Shown: piece after piece, positions 53,517 to 63,900 of the stretch
Layout: the number at the start of each line of letters is the position of its first letter
Position numbering within the stretch: position 1 is the stretch's first letter
Source: Pedobacter sp. R20-19
GTDB lineage: Bacteria; Bacteroidota; Bacteroidia; Sphingobacteriales; Sphingobacteriaceae
NCBI RefSeq assembly: GCF_000708265.2
Contig: NZ_JCKI01000003.1
Coordinates: forward strand, 372,001-436,000
DNA: 64,000 bases
Direction: 5' to 3'
Notes under the pieces: generated by a model
What the model was told of the DNA's origin: nothing
Databases searched by the model: none
Seen by the model: the letters and a program-made list of their open reading frames with translations, nothing else
Program-made: the position numbers and the translations under genes

Positions 53517-55934
53517 TTAGTTACTTGATTTCTTGGTATCATCATTCGTAATGCTCCTTTCGCTCTTTTTAATGGAACCTTTCAGTTTTCCAAATTTCCA
53601 GTTCATGCTTAGGTTAAATCTTCTGAATGGATTTTCCCGAATCCTTTCTTGTGTGAAATTTACACCTTCATTGTAACTTCTGTATGCCCTGTATTTTTGA
53701 AAAGGATTTGCCACTAAGGCAGAAAAGATCAGCTTATCCTTAATGATATCTTTACTTCCGCTTAAAGCAATATAATAACTATCGTTTGATTTGCCTTGCA
53801 ACATTACATCTGGTGCTCCATAATTTACAGAAATACTAGATTTCCAATTCTTTTCAAACTTATAACTGGTGTTAACATTAGCATAACCCGTTACACCATT
53901 ATTTTTAGTCAGCACACCACTAATCATCCCTTCAAGCCAAATATAATTCAGGTTTGCACTTGCGTTAAGGTTCCATTTGCCAGTAATAGGGTAATTAAAG
54001 TTGGCATTGGTACCCAGAAGTTTATTTTTACCAATATTATAAGAGGTAATGCGTGTCAGATTCTCGGCTGCAAAATACTCATAAACTTGCTGTTGAGTGT
54101 TGTTGGCGAAATTATAGGTTAAGCTTATATTAATTGAGCCTTTTTTAAAGTTGCTGTAGGTCATCTCAAAGTTATTGCTTAATGCAGCCTTTAAATTAGG
54201 ATTACCAAAATATTCAAAGTTTGGCCTTGATTTATCTACAAATGGATTCAGATCCCAAATACCCGGACGCTGAATGCGTTGAGTGAAACCTAAACTAATA
54301 CTCTGGCTGTTCTTTAAGGTTCTGTTTAAGGAAACTGAAGGAATCAGGTTATAATAATCAGATTTAACAGTAGAATTGGTACTTTCAAAATTACCTGTCA
54401 CATCAGTACGTTCCAAACGGGCACCTCCCTTAAAAGTCCAGTCTTTTAATTTTAAAGTGTAGGTGTTGTATACCCCAAAAATATTTTGATCGTTGGTATA
54501 CACATTGCTTTGAGATGGATCATTAATATAAATCTGCTGGGCCTCATTAAAATTCAGGTACTGAAAATTGCTTTCTCCATTTCTCAAAATTGCCTTTACT
54601 CCTGCCTCTATCGTCAGCTTTTTAAACGGATTAATGTAATCGATCTGAGCGGTCTGTTCCTTTGATTTGCTCGTATTATCCTGTTTGTAATTCAGGCCGG
54701 TATAGTTGAGTCTGTTGCTAAACATCACATCATTCAGCTGAGGTTCGGAACTGTTAAATAATTTGTATGAGAAGGTTAAAAGGTGTTCTTTTTTGTCTTT
54801 GAATCCTTTCTGGTAGTTTAGTGTATAATCCGTTCCACCCCATTCATACCTGGTTTTGCTATTCAGATCATACCCTGATGATACCCCACCATCTTTAATA
54901 TCAAAATGCTGACCCAGATTTTGTTCATTATAACCACCATATGGGTTCACTTCCATGGTGACCAAATTTAAGGAGTCAATTTCATAACTAAACTCCCCGC
55001 CACCCCAGGCCCATTGATTATCTGTTTTTTGTGTCCCTAATGAATATAAGCTCGATGGCGTGCTGGTTCCGAAACTATTTCTGATATCTGTAATTTTTAC
55101 ACCATCAACCCGCCACACACCTGTACCACCATAAAGGCTTGCACCAAAGTTACCCTGCTTAATGGTAAAGTTTAAATTGCCACTGGGTCCGCCCGGAAAC
55201 TGGTTACGCACATTTACATTGCCACTGTAGCCATTCTCCATTTTTTTTGAAGTGATGATGTTGATGATACCTGCCAAACCCTCACTTTCATATTTAGATG
55301 GTGGCGTGGTAATTACCTCTATCTTCTGTACACCAGCAGCTGGCATGCTTTTCAGAAATTCTTTCGGATCACGGGTTAAAATTCCGGAAGGCTTGCCATT
55401 AATCAAAATACGGTAATTGCCTGTTCCTTTTAGTTTAACATTGTCATCAGCATCTACAGATAAAAGCGGCACTTTACGCATCATATCCAATACAGATAGC
55501 ACCTTACTTTCAGGGTCTGACTGAATATCATAAATAATCCGGTCTGGTTCTTGTTTAATAATGGGTTTACTTCCTGAAACTGAAACTTCATTTAACTCAT
55601 TTCCTGATGAGACAACTTTGATTTTACCCAAATTAAGATCATCTTTAAGGTTTATATCAAGCAGTTTTGAACGATATCCTACCGATCCGATAATGACTTT
55701 ATATTTACCCTGACTAATGCCATCAAAAGAGAATTTACCTTGATCATTGGATACTGCACTTTTAATGACCAATGAATCTTTTTTTAGCGCTACGGTAAAA
55801 TATTCGCCAGGTTTTAGCGTAAGGCTATCCACAATTACACCACTTAGCTGATGTTTTTTTTCTTGCGCCTGAAGGGTTGAAAAGGTAAAACTGCATTGTA
55901 ATAAAATGCATAAAATCGTTAAGTATCTGCTCAT
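53517..55934 (-). CDS. Outer membrane beta-barrel family protein (TonB-receptor-like)
   Basis: This 805-residue protein of the OMP_b-brl_3 type has a signal peptide (1-23) and a carboxypeptidase-regulatory domain (about 28-118; QLSGVIVDSLTLKPG, KYKVIIGSVGYRS). A plug follows (about 120-235; NYRILINGKPSGIL, GVQKIEVITTPPSKYESEGL, AGIINIITSKK), then a barrel to the end. This group is often ABC-linked and does not need an obvious TonB box. The substrate is unknown. It is separated from the DUF2975 promoter by a short gap. Confidence 0.92.
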   Translation of the reverse strand: MSRYLTILCILLQCSFTFSTLQAQEKKHQLSGVIVDSLTLKPGEYFTVALKKDSLVIKSAVSNDQGKFSFDGISQGKYKVIIGSVGYRSKLLDINLKDDLNLGKIKVVSSGNELNEVSVSGSKPIIKQEPDRIIYDIQSDPESKVLSVLDMMRKVPLLSVDADDNVKLKGTGNYRILINGKPSGILTRDPKEFLKSMPAAGVQKIEVITTPPSKYESEGLAGIINIITSKKMENGYSGNVNVRNQFPGGPSGNLNFTIKQGNFGASLYGGTGVWRVDGVKITDIRNSFGTSTPSSLYSLGTQKTDNQWAWGGGEFSYEIDSLNLVTMEVNPYGGYNEQNLGQHFDIKDGGVSSGYDLNSKTRYEWGGTDYTLNYQKGFKDKKEHLLTFSYKLFNSSEPQLNDVMFSNRLNYTGLNYKQDNTSKSKEQTAQIDYINPFKKLTIEAGVKAILRNGESNFQYLNFNEAQQIYINDPSQSNVYTNDQNIFGVYNTYTLKLKDWTFKGGARLERTDVTGNFESTNSTVKSDYYNLIPSVSLNRTLKNSQSISLGFTQRIQRPGIWDLNPFVDKSRPNFEYFGNPNLKAALSNNFEMTYSNFKKGSINISLTYNFANNTQQQVYEYFAAENLTRITSYNIGKNKLLGTNANFNYPITGKWNLNASANLNYIWLEGMISGVLTKNNGVTGYANVNTSYKFEKNWKSSISVNYGAPDVMLQGKSNDSYYIALSGSKDIIKDKLIFSALVANPFQKYRAYRSYNEGVNFTQERIRENPFRRFNLSMNWKFGKLKGSIKKSERSITNDDTKKSSN

Positions 55935-56124
55935 AGAAGATTAGTTTGTCTGCAAAACATTTTTGCCCGGTTATCTACTAGATGCAAAAGTTTAGATAAT
56001 GTTGCACGTGTGCGTGAATTTCATTTCAAATAAATTGAAAATCAATAAATTAATTTTCAGTATTCGTATTTGAAATCAGATCATATTAACTGATTAGCAA
56101 GTATTCTTCACAGATTATTATAAC

Positions 56125-57243
56125 CTATCCCCTCTTTCTCTGCGGATATTTTCTTTTCAGCCACAACAACCCACCTGTTATCGAAAGAAATGCAGGGCTA
56201 AGTCCAAAGAGAACATAAATCCATTTGAGCACATCACCACCAAAGGCACCAGCATGCAGTTGATAAGCCATATACTCAAACTGTTCTTCCACACTTTGTT
56301 GTTCAATAACCGTTTGCTTTTTCAATGTACCCGTTTGTGCATCAAATGCGATGCTACTTGCCTTTCCCTGAAGCAGCAGATTGTTGGTAGAAGACATGTG
56401 TCCCCTTACCAAAATTTCGCCACCTTTAACTGTTGGAATATTCACAGCAATAGGCTCAAAGCCGGTAATATGAACTTTAGCGCTCATTACGATGCGATCA
56501 ATATTTGCAGAAACCTCGTAATTCTCCTGCTGCTTAGGCAGTACCCACATGGAAGGGTTAAAATATTCTCTAAGCATCCAGAAGCCTGTAAAAAAGAGTA
56601 TCGCATTAAACAGCAATGACCATACACCAATGATCCGGTGAAGAGAAGATGCACCGGTACGCCAGTTATTAAAGCGAAAGATCGATTTAAATCTTATGGC
56701 CTGCCAAAAATGTTTGCGGTAAATGATGGTGCCTGTTAAAAGTGAAAGCAACATCAGCAGCCCTATAATTGCCGTTAAAAACATGCCCGGGATACCCATC
56801 TGCAAACTATAATGTAGTGTATAAAGCCATCTTAAAAAAGATGGGGAAAGCTGACCATAATCACCCTCTTTAATGATTTTTCCGGTATAAGGGTTCACAA
56901 AAACAAAGTACAGATAATTATCAGTCAGGTGTTCCTGTCGTTTATAGAGCATAAATTCATAACTATCAAAACGGTCACGGGGAAAATCATGCAGCACCAG
57001 CTTTTTGAGGTTAGGATGTGTGCGGAGAATCATTCTATACATATCATCAGCCGGAACTTTTGTATTCCCGGGCTTCAGATGATGAAGCCCGGGATTAAAG
57101 TAACGGTCGAGATCATGCCGAAATACAAGTAATGAACCGCTTAGTCCATAGAGCAGAAAAAACAGACCTATTGTGAGGCCTAGCCAGCCATGAATCCTGA
57201 AGGACACTTTGGTCAACCGGTTTATCCATTGTTTCATCTCCAT
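56125..57243 (-). CDS. PepSY-associated membrane protein (ferric-siderophore reductase-like)
   Basis: This protein of about 372 residues has four membrane helices (about 17-40, 145-170, 195-215, 340-360) and the PepSY_TM pattern: RIHGWLGLTIGLFFLLYGLS, LHYSLQMGIPGMFLTAIIGL and SLHRIIGVWSLLFNAILFFT. Histidines in these helices can bind haem. It overlaps or abuts the end of the siderophore receptor gene. I chose ATG 57243; ATGs at 57270 and 57237 are also possible. It probably reduces iron from imported ferric siderophores. Confidence 0.9.
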   Translation of the reverse strand: MEMKQWINRLTKVSFRIHGWLGLTIGLFFLLYGLSGSLLVFRHDLDRYFNPGLHHLKPGNTKVPADDMYRMILRTHPNLKKLVLHDFPRDRFDSYEFMLYKRQEHLTDNYLYFVFVNPYTGKIIKEGDYGQLSPSFLRWLYTLHYSLQMGIPGMFLTAIIGLLMLLSLLTGTIIYRKHFWQAIRFKSIFRFNNWRTGASSLHRIIGVWSLLFNAILFFTGFWMLREYFNPSMWVLPKQQENYEVSANIDRIVMSAKVHITGFEPIAVNIPTVKGGEILVRGHMSSTNNLLLQGKASSIAFDAQTGTLKKQTVIEQQSVEEQFEYMAYQLHAGAFGGDVLKWIYVLFGLSPAFLSITGGLLWLKRKYPQRKRG

Positions 57244-57250
57244 GTCCAGA

Positions 57251-59437
57251 TTAAAATTTGTAACCAACATTTAGCCTGAACTCCCGTGGCGGATAGGGCA
57301 CGTAAGCGAAAGCACCGATGTTGGCAGAAGAAGGTGTAATCCAACCACTTCCATAATTAAACCTGTTCAGGATATTATTAACAATGCCATTGATAGATAA
57401 ACGTTTATTTGACCAACCTATACCACCATCTAAACGAAATAACGGTGCAAGGGTTAATTGTTGAAGTTCATATCTACCTGCCCTCCCCACTTGCAATTGA
57501 TAACCTCCAGAAACCGAAAACCCCTTTAAAGCAGCAAATGGAATAGCGTAATTAAGCCAGGTATTTTGAATATGCTTTACCCGAAATGGTGTGACCAAAC
57601 CTACCCGCGCAGGATTGGTATCTTTTGAAATATGACTATCGGTATAGGCATAATTGATTACCGCATTCAGGCCTTTGAAAATTTCACCTTTTAAATCAAA
57701 TTCTACACCCTTTGAAAGCGTTTGCCCAAGCTGTGTTTGCACATTGATTGAGGGATCACTTACCTTAACATTATCACGGATAATCCGGTAGATAGACACC
57801 GTGGTATTCCACTTGCCATTCATCCAGTCTTTCTTCAATCCAAATTCCAGATTCTGTCCTTTTAGTGGTTTAAATGCTTCACCAGTTGTGGTGTTTACAC
57901 CGCTTTGTGGCGTAAAAGTTTCATCATACAGGCCATATATAGAAAACGCTGGAAGCAATGAATAACTTATGCCTATCTTCGGTGTAAATACATTGTTCTT
58001 AGTAGTGCCCAGGCTGGTTTTTGAAGCACTCTTTTGCACACCTGTTTCGCTAAAGGTATATCTTGCACCAAGAGTTAAACGGAGTTTTCCTTCCAACAGG
58101 CCAAGTTCATCCTGCGCATACGCTGCCTGGTAACTAATTGATTGCTGGTCTGTTGCGATATCAGATAGTGCACCTACCCTTACATTGGCATCAAAGGCAA
58201 TTCCATAAACAGGGTTTGAAGCATCAAGCGGATAAAGTGTTTGATTGGCCGTTGGATCATTGGACCCTGAATAAGAAAGGAAACTTTTGTGGTTAATATC
58301 AAGACCTCCCGTAAAATCGTGACGGATGCTACCTGTGTTAAATACCCCACTAATGTAGGGCTGGATGGACAATACATCGGTATTGAGCCTTTCATAAGTT
58401 GCCCTCCGCATGATTAAATTTGGCTGGGCAGCATTGTATCTTGAAACAAAAAAGTAAGTTCCTTCAAGGTGGTCATGCGCATAGGCTGCATTTACCGTTA
58501 ACTGCCAATTGGCATTAAACGCATTATGGTAACTTAAAAAACCATTATGCTCAATAGATTTCATCGGTGCCTTATTGGGATCATTGATGGTGAAATCAGT
58601 CGGTAAACTTGCAAATCCAGCTGGTGCAAATACCGTGGCAAAATACTGCTGAAAGCGTTGCGCTTGAAAGATGTATTCTGCTGAAAGGTAAGAATGGTTG
58701 TTAATATTGTATTTAAGCACCGGATCTACCACCACCTTATCGCTAAAATTATATTGCTGAAATGATTTGGCTTTCTGTCCGGCCGCATTCAGCCGATACT
58801 GCCATTTTCCAGCTTTGTCTAAGTTGCCATCAAAATCTATATTTGCCCTGTACAGGTTAAAGCTGCCTACAGAAAAATTAACCTCACGGGTATTGGTTCC
58901 CATGGGTTGTTTAGTTACAATATTATAGGAACCTGCCGGATCAAAAAGTCCATTAATATAGCTGGATGGACCTTTAATAAATTCTACCCTGTTTATAATG
59001 GCCGCATCTTCCGCACTTGGGCCTGCATAAATCATAGACAGATCTAAGCCATTGCGCATGGGCGTAATTTGAGCCCCTCTCATAAATACGTAGGAAGTGT
59101 AAAGATCAGCATTGTTGTTGCGGATGGCACCGCTGACGTTTCGGGTTACACTTTCATTTACCGATATCGCCTGCTGATCGGCAATGATACTTTGATCAAT
59201 CTCCTGAATATTTTGCGGCAACTGGAGCAATGGCGTTTTAAGTTTGAGACTGGCTGAAGACTTATTGATGTTGTAACGGCGATAGTAACGCGAACTGATT
59301 TTGACTTCATTAAGTATTTTTGCTGAGGTATCCTTCGCTGTGCGCACTGAATCCTTTTTAATTAATGGCTTTTCCTGGGCAACGACCAGAAATATAGATA
59401 ATACCAGGAATAGCCCGGTAAGTATGATTTTTTTCAT
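57251..59437 (-). CDS. TonB-dependent siderophore receptor
   Basis: This 728-residue receptor has a signal peptide (1-20), a plug (about 60-190; LLQLPQNIQEIDQSIIADQ, VTRNVSGAIRNNNADLYTSY, VFMRGAQITPMRNG, VEFIKGPSSYINGLFDPAGS) and a 22-strand-type barrel. The end PYPPREFRLNVGYKF has the terminal aromatic residue. These marks are of the FhuA/FpvA siderophore group. It lacks the N-terminal beta-sandwich of SusC. The PepSY reductase-like gene overlaps its end, so the pair imports and reduces ferric siderophores. No Fur box was recognised upstream. Confidence 0.93.
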   Translation of the reverse strand: MKKIILTGLFLVLSIFLVVAQEKPLIKKDSVRTAKDTSAKILNEVKISSRYYRRYNINKSSASLKLKTPLLQLPQNIQEIDQSIIADQQAISVNESVTRNVSGAIRNNNADLYTSYVFMRGAQITPMRNGLDLSMIYAGPSAEDAAIINRVEFIKGPSSYINGLFDPAGSYNIVTKQPMGTNTREVNFSVGSFNLYRANIDFDGNLDKAGKWQYRLNAAGQKAKSFQQYNFSDKVVVDPVLKYNINNHSYLSAEYIFQAQRFQQYFATVFAPAGFASLPTDFTINDPNKAPMKSIEHNGFLSYHNAFNANWQLTVNAAYAHDHLEGTYFFVSRYNAAQPNLIMRRATYERLNTDVLSIQPYISGVFNTGSIRHDFTGGLDINHKSFLSYSGSNDPTANQTLYPLDASNPVYGIAFDANVRVGALSDIATDQQSISYQAAYAQDELGLLEGKLRLTLGARYTFSETGVQKSASKTSLGTTKNNVFTPKIGISYSLLPAFSIYGLYDETFTPQSGVNTTTGEAFKPLKGQNLEFGLKKDWMNGKWNTTVSIYRIIRDNVKVSDPSINVQTQLGQTLSKGVEFDLKGEIFKGLNAVINYAYTDSHISKDTNPARVGLVTPFRVKHIQNTWLNYAIPFAALKGFSVSGGYQLQVGRAGRYELQQLTLAPLFRLDGGIGWSNKRLSINGIVNNILNRFNYGSGWITPSSANIGAFAYVPYPPREFRLNVGYKF

Positions 59438-59758
59438 TTATTTTTTTTGTGGGTAGTCTTCAACTACCGTTAATCCTAGCGAATATGATTCATGGATGGT
59501 TCATAGTCGGTATTCTATTGATAAAGATGATGCGAAATATGATCTGACTGACTTTACAAGTGAATAAACTGAGTTGAATAAATAATATTAATAGAATACT
59601 ATTTAAACGTGTCATTTATATATTTAACCACCCGCCCTTTGGGCACCCTCCGATACATCGGAGGGAATGGCGATCGTAATTCCCTCCGATGTATCGGAGG
59701 GGGTGGTCGCAGACCGGGGTGTTAAATCAGTAAATATTATTCGAACTCTGTTTACTCA
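59438..59758. other. Intergenic stretch with a palindromic element
   Basis: Promoter side of the siderophore receptor gene. It contains the palindromic repeat at 59623-59725 and no other recognised feature. Confidence 0.5.
59623..59725. repeat. Palindromic intergenic element of about 103 bases
   Basis: Perfect 23-base arms (59646-59668 and 59679-59701) surround ggcgatcgta. Each arm itself holds ccctccgat-acatcggaggg-type symmetry. Outer ends ttaaccaccc and ggggtgttaa are near-complementary. The 14-mer gcgatcgtaattcc is shared with 11233-11246. It has no coding capacity and looks like a MITE or REP-like element. Confidence 0.8.
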
Positions 59759-60265
59759 TCAATGTTGATCATGATCATGCTCCATTGAATGTGATGGAGG
59801 CATCAGATTGAACTTCTTTAGATAAATACCTGATTCATTAAGTATTTGCTTGTATTGGCTATCCAGTTTTTTGATTTTTATTTTTTCGCCTTTAAAGTAT
59901 TTTACGGCTGCTGCATTATCCTTTCCTTCAACATCTGGCTCAAAATCCTGCATCCATTTCATCATATCCTCATCTACCTGATTAAGCTTCCCTATGAGTA
60001 TGGCAATATTTTTTTGCTCGGTTATGGTATCAATACTGGGTTGAGCAGCCTTTAATCCTATTCTGGATAACGTATCCAACATCAGCCTGTTTTTCGAAGC
60101 AATTTCTCCATCTTCCATTACCTTATTGTGCAGATCGACTACTTCCTGACGAATCACCTTGTAATCAGGCTCATTGGTACAACCTAAAAACATTGAAATA
60201 CAGATAATAAACAGCACCCTGACAGCATTATCTATTTTAAAAAACCTTTTCATGATGTTAAGCAT
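59759..60265 (-). CDS. Lipoprotein with His-rich C-terminus
   Basis: This 168-residue lipoprotein (ICISMFLGC) is mostly alpha-helical (VIRQEVVDLHNKVMEDGEIA, LNQVDEDMMKWMQDFEP, LDSQYKQILNESGIYLKKF). The tail HSMEHDHDQH is able to bind metal. Similar proteins in Bacteroidota databases are sometimes labelled viral A-type inclusion protein, which is misleading. The neighbours are a siderophore receptor and a Cys-motif membrane protein, so a link to metals is plausible. Confidence 0.7.
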   Translation of the reverse strand: MLNIMKRFFKIDNAVRVLFIICISMFLGCTNEPDYKVIRQEVVDLHNKVMEDGEIASKNRLMLDTLSRIGLKAAQPSIDTITEQKNIAILIGKLNQVDEDMMKWMQDFEPDVEGKDNAAAVKYFKGEKIKIKKLDSQYKQILNESGIYLKKFNLMPPSHSMEHDHDQH

Positions 60266-60468
60266 TTTTAACGCGAATTCACATTTACTAAAGGTTCTAC
60301 CGCGAGCAGTAAATCTTTAGTAAACAACATATTTATTTCAGAAAAAAGAATACAGGCTATCGCCAGAACATCCCTAATAATAGCGCAGAAACATTTAAAG
60401 GCATAAAAGAAATATCAAAACAGCTTTTTTAAGGCTATAGATATAATCAAAAATGATAAAGCACAGTA

Positions 60469-60852
60469 TTAAGCCTGTAGAATAGCGTATTTCGGTGGTT
60501 GAAATATCGTAAAAGTTCGGTGTACCGTATTGAGCACCGGACGTTGGGGATAAATAACTTTAATGGTTGACCTTTTAAAGGCAAAAGATGCCGCAGCTGC
60601 CGGTAGTGCTTCCATGTGATGGCTCCGCTGGTTTTCCCTTTCCTGTTTCTTTTCTTTTTCTTCAGCCAGTTTAAGTTTTTTCATTAAGAAACACTTGCCA
60701 TTACAGTGCATCCAAGGTCGGTCTCTGTTTTCGCATAACTTTTCTGAAATATACTTTTGGTTTAACTCGAAACCTGCATAAATGAAAAAATGCGAAAAGT
60801 TGGATCCGATCAGTGCAACTAATAAAGATATGGCAATAAACCTGTTCAACAT
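60469..60852 (-). CDS. Small membrane protein with CxGKC motif
   Basis: This 127-residue protein has an N-terminal membrane helix (about 4-26), then LCENRDRPWMHCNGKCFLMK with cysteines at about 40, 50 and 54, a lysine/glutamate-rich helix (LKLAEEKEKKQEREN) and an Ala-rich segment. This arrangement recurs in Bacteroidota proteins next to metal-uptake genes, but no family name is known to me. The cysteines could bind copper or another soft metal outside the membrane. Confidence 0.7.
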   Translation of the reverse strand: MLNRFIAISLLVALIGSNFSHFFIYAGFELNQKYISEKLCENRDRPWMHCNGKCFLMKKLKLAEEKEKKQERENQRSHHMEALPAAAASFAFKRSTIKVIYPQRPVLNTVHRTFTIFQPPKYAILQA

Positions 60853-60976
60853 TCAGCGGCAAAGATATGGAATACAGATTTCAAAAATGAAACAAAACCC
60901 ATAATATTAATACAAATCAATAAGCATGTTCATTAAAAATTCGGCATTGTTCCTAATCGATAAACAATTAAATAGC

Positions 60977-63900
60977 CTACTCTACCTCCTTGTTCCGTTT
61001 ATGTTTCTCCACAAACTCAGTTGGCGTTAACTCGAACTGGGTATAAAAACATTTACTGAAATAGGAATGCGAATTGAAACCCACCATGTAGCCAATTTCG
61101 GCAATGGTATATTCCTGTTCAAGAAGCAATTTTGCAGACATCTTCAAACGGATAATCCGCACAAATTCATTCGGCACATGTCCGGTTTTGGCCTTGATCT
61201 TTTTATACAGGCTTGATCTACTCAGTCCAACTTCCCTACCCAGGTCTTCTACTGAAAGCTGTGGGTCGGCAATTCTGGCTTCAATAATCTGAGTGATTTT
61301 TGCCAGAAACTTTTTATCCCGGTTTCCGGTATTCAATATTTCCGGTCCTTCTAGCGGGTTCTGTGCAAAGCGCTGTTTTAAATTAGACTGGCGTTCGAGC
61401 AGGTTTTTTATCATCAGCGACAGCTGTTTCCATTTAAAGGGTTTCGAAATATAAGCATCGGCACCACTTTCCAATCCCTGGATTTCCGCTTCCGTATTCG
61501 TTTTAGCCGTAAGCAAAACCACTGGCAAATGGCTGTAATCTATATCGTTCTTGATGATTTTACACAATTCAATCCCATCCATTACGGGCATCATCACATC
61601 AGAAATGACCAGGTCAACCTGATGATTATCTAATTGTTTCAATCCTTCCTTGCCATTTTTTGCCCTTAAAGTATGGTAGCCTTCGGCAATAAAACTTTTG
61701 GAAAGAAAATCTAACAGCGAAGGGTCATCTTCTACCACCAGTACGGTTTGCTTTCCTTCATGTTCTTGGTTGGCTTCTTCCAACTCAAGAGCTGGTGCAA
61801 GTTCATACTGATGAAATGGAATAAGCACCGTAAAAATGGTTTTTAGCCCTTCTTCGCTTTGCACTTCAAGCTGTCCGCCATGCTTTTCTGTCAGTGATTT
61901 TGCCAGCGCCAGCCCGATACCAGTGCCACCCAAATTGGTGTACTGATGCTCTTCGGTTGACACCTTAAAGAACTTTTTAAAGATCGAATCCAATTGTGCT
62001 TTCGGGATACCAATGCCATCATCTTCCACGCTGATGGAAATCATTTCTTCACCATTGGCAGCCACCTGCAAATCGTTGATTTTAATTTCCAGTTTTTTCC
62101 TGGCAAATTTAAATGCGTTGATCAGTAAATTACTCAGAATCTTCATCAGGGCTTCCGGATCAGCGTGAATATCCAGTTTTTGAAATGCACTGACTACACT
62201 AAACTCCAGTCCTTTTTTAGTGGCGATTGGCGAGAAACGATCCCTGATGCTATTAATTAAATAAATCAGTTCTAAAGGTTCGGGATGGATTTCAAAAATA
62301 TCACTTTCAATCCGCCTGAAATCCAGCAATTGGTTGACCAGTGTGAGCAGGCGGTCTGAGTTTTCTTCCATCACCAGCAACTGCTCCATACTTTCCGGAT
62401 CTTTCTTCTTTTGGGTAAGGAGTTGTTCTAAAGGAGCAATAATGAGCGAAAGTGGTGTACGCACTTCATGCGCCATGGCCGTAAAAAACTCTATCTTTTG
62501 CTTATAAAAGTCTTGCTCACTTTTATTTTTAAGCCGCTCCAGCTTAATTTCATTTCGTTTACGTTCTTTTTCATACACATACCTTCGGAGCCAGATGGCA
62601 CCTGAAACCAATGCAATCAGGTAAAGAATATACGCCGTGATGGTTTTATAAAATGGAGGCAGAATTTTAATTTTAATACTGGACACTTCGCCAACACCCG
62701 TCCCTAAATCATCAATTACCTTCACCTGAAAATGGTATTCCCCGGCTGGTAAATTGGTATAAGTAGCCTTTCGCTGGCTACCTACATTATTCCAACCCTT
62801 ATCAAAACCTTCCATTTTAAAGGCATATTGGAGTTTATTCGGTGCAATAAAACTGAGCGAAGCGTATTCTATGCTCAATACCGATTGATGATGCTTTAAA
62901 ATAATTTCACTGGTGTAGTTGATCGATTGCTTCAAAGGACTATTACTGTCGTTCAGATCCAAATCTTTATTAAACAACTGAAAATTAGTAAAACTTACTT
63001 TTGGTATAGCCGGACTACTTTTTACATCCGCGGGTAAAAATGCATTGAAGCCGTTAATGCCTCCAAAGTAGAGTTTGCCTGATGAATCTTTATAATAGGC
63101 TTTATAATTATATTGCTGGCTTTGCAGGTTGTCCCATTTACCGAAACTTCTTTTGGTTTTGGTTTTTGGGTTATATTCAAAGATGCCGTTATTGGTTGAA
63201 AACCATAATTTCCCGGCCTGATCTTTTACAATACCATAAATCACAGCACTCCTGATCCAGTTTTCCTCATCAAAAGCTTTAAACTTTCCGGTCTTTATGT
63301 TGAGTACATTCAGTCCGCTGCCATCCGTTCCAAGCCATAAATTTCCTTCTCCATCATACAGCATACAAATTACCTTATTCGAACTAATGGAACCTGGTTT
63401 TTGTGAATAGGCATATTGTGTAAGGTGGTTATTTCGATCCATTCTGATCAGGCCATTATCATAGGTGGCAATCCAGATGACCTGATTTTCATCCTGATAG
63501 ACCTGGTAGATACAGCTTTTATCCAGGTTTTTGCCTTTAATCCGGATAAAGCGATCGTTTTGCTGATCGTACAGATTCAAGCCTGAAATGGTGGATACCC
63601 AAATGCGCCCCTGCCGGTCTTCATCAATGGAATAAACACTGTTGTCACTCAGGGAGGCCGGATTGGCTGGGTCACTTTTATAACGCCTGATTTTTCCGGT
63701 ACGTGGATTGAGGATATTCACTCCACCTGTGTACATACCGATCCAGATGTTGCCGGTCTTGTCCTGATAAAGCGCATGAATATTGTGGTAAGAAAGGCTA
63801 TCCTGCCCTGCTGAAAAGGGAAATTTGCGGAAGGATTTATCTGTGGTATTGAAATAGTTGAGTCCGCCATCTTCTGTACCAATCCACATCTGACCTGGTT

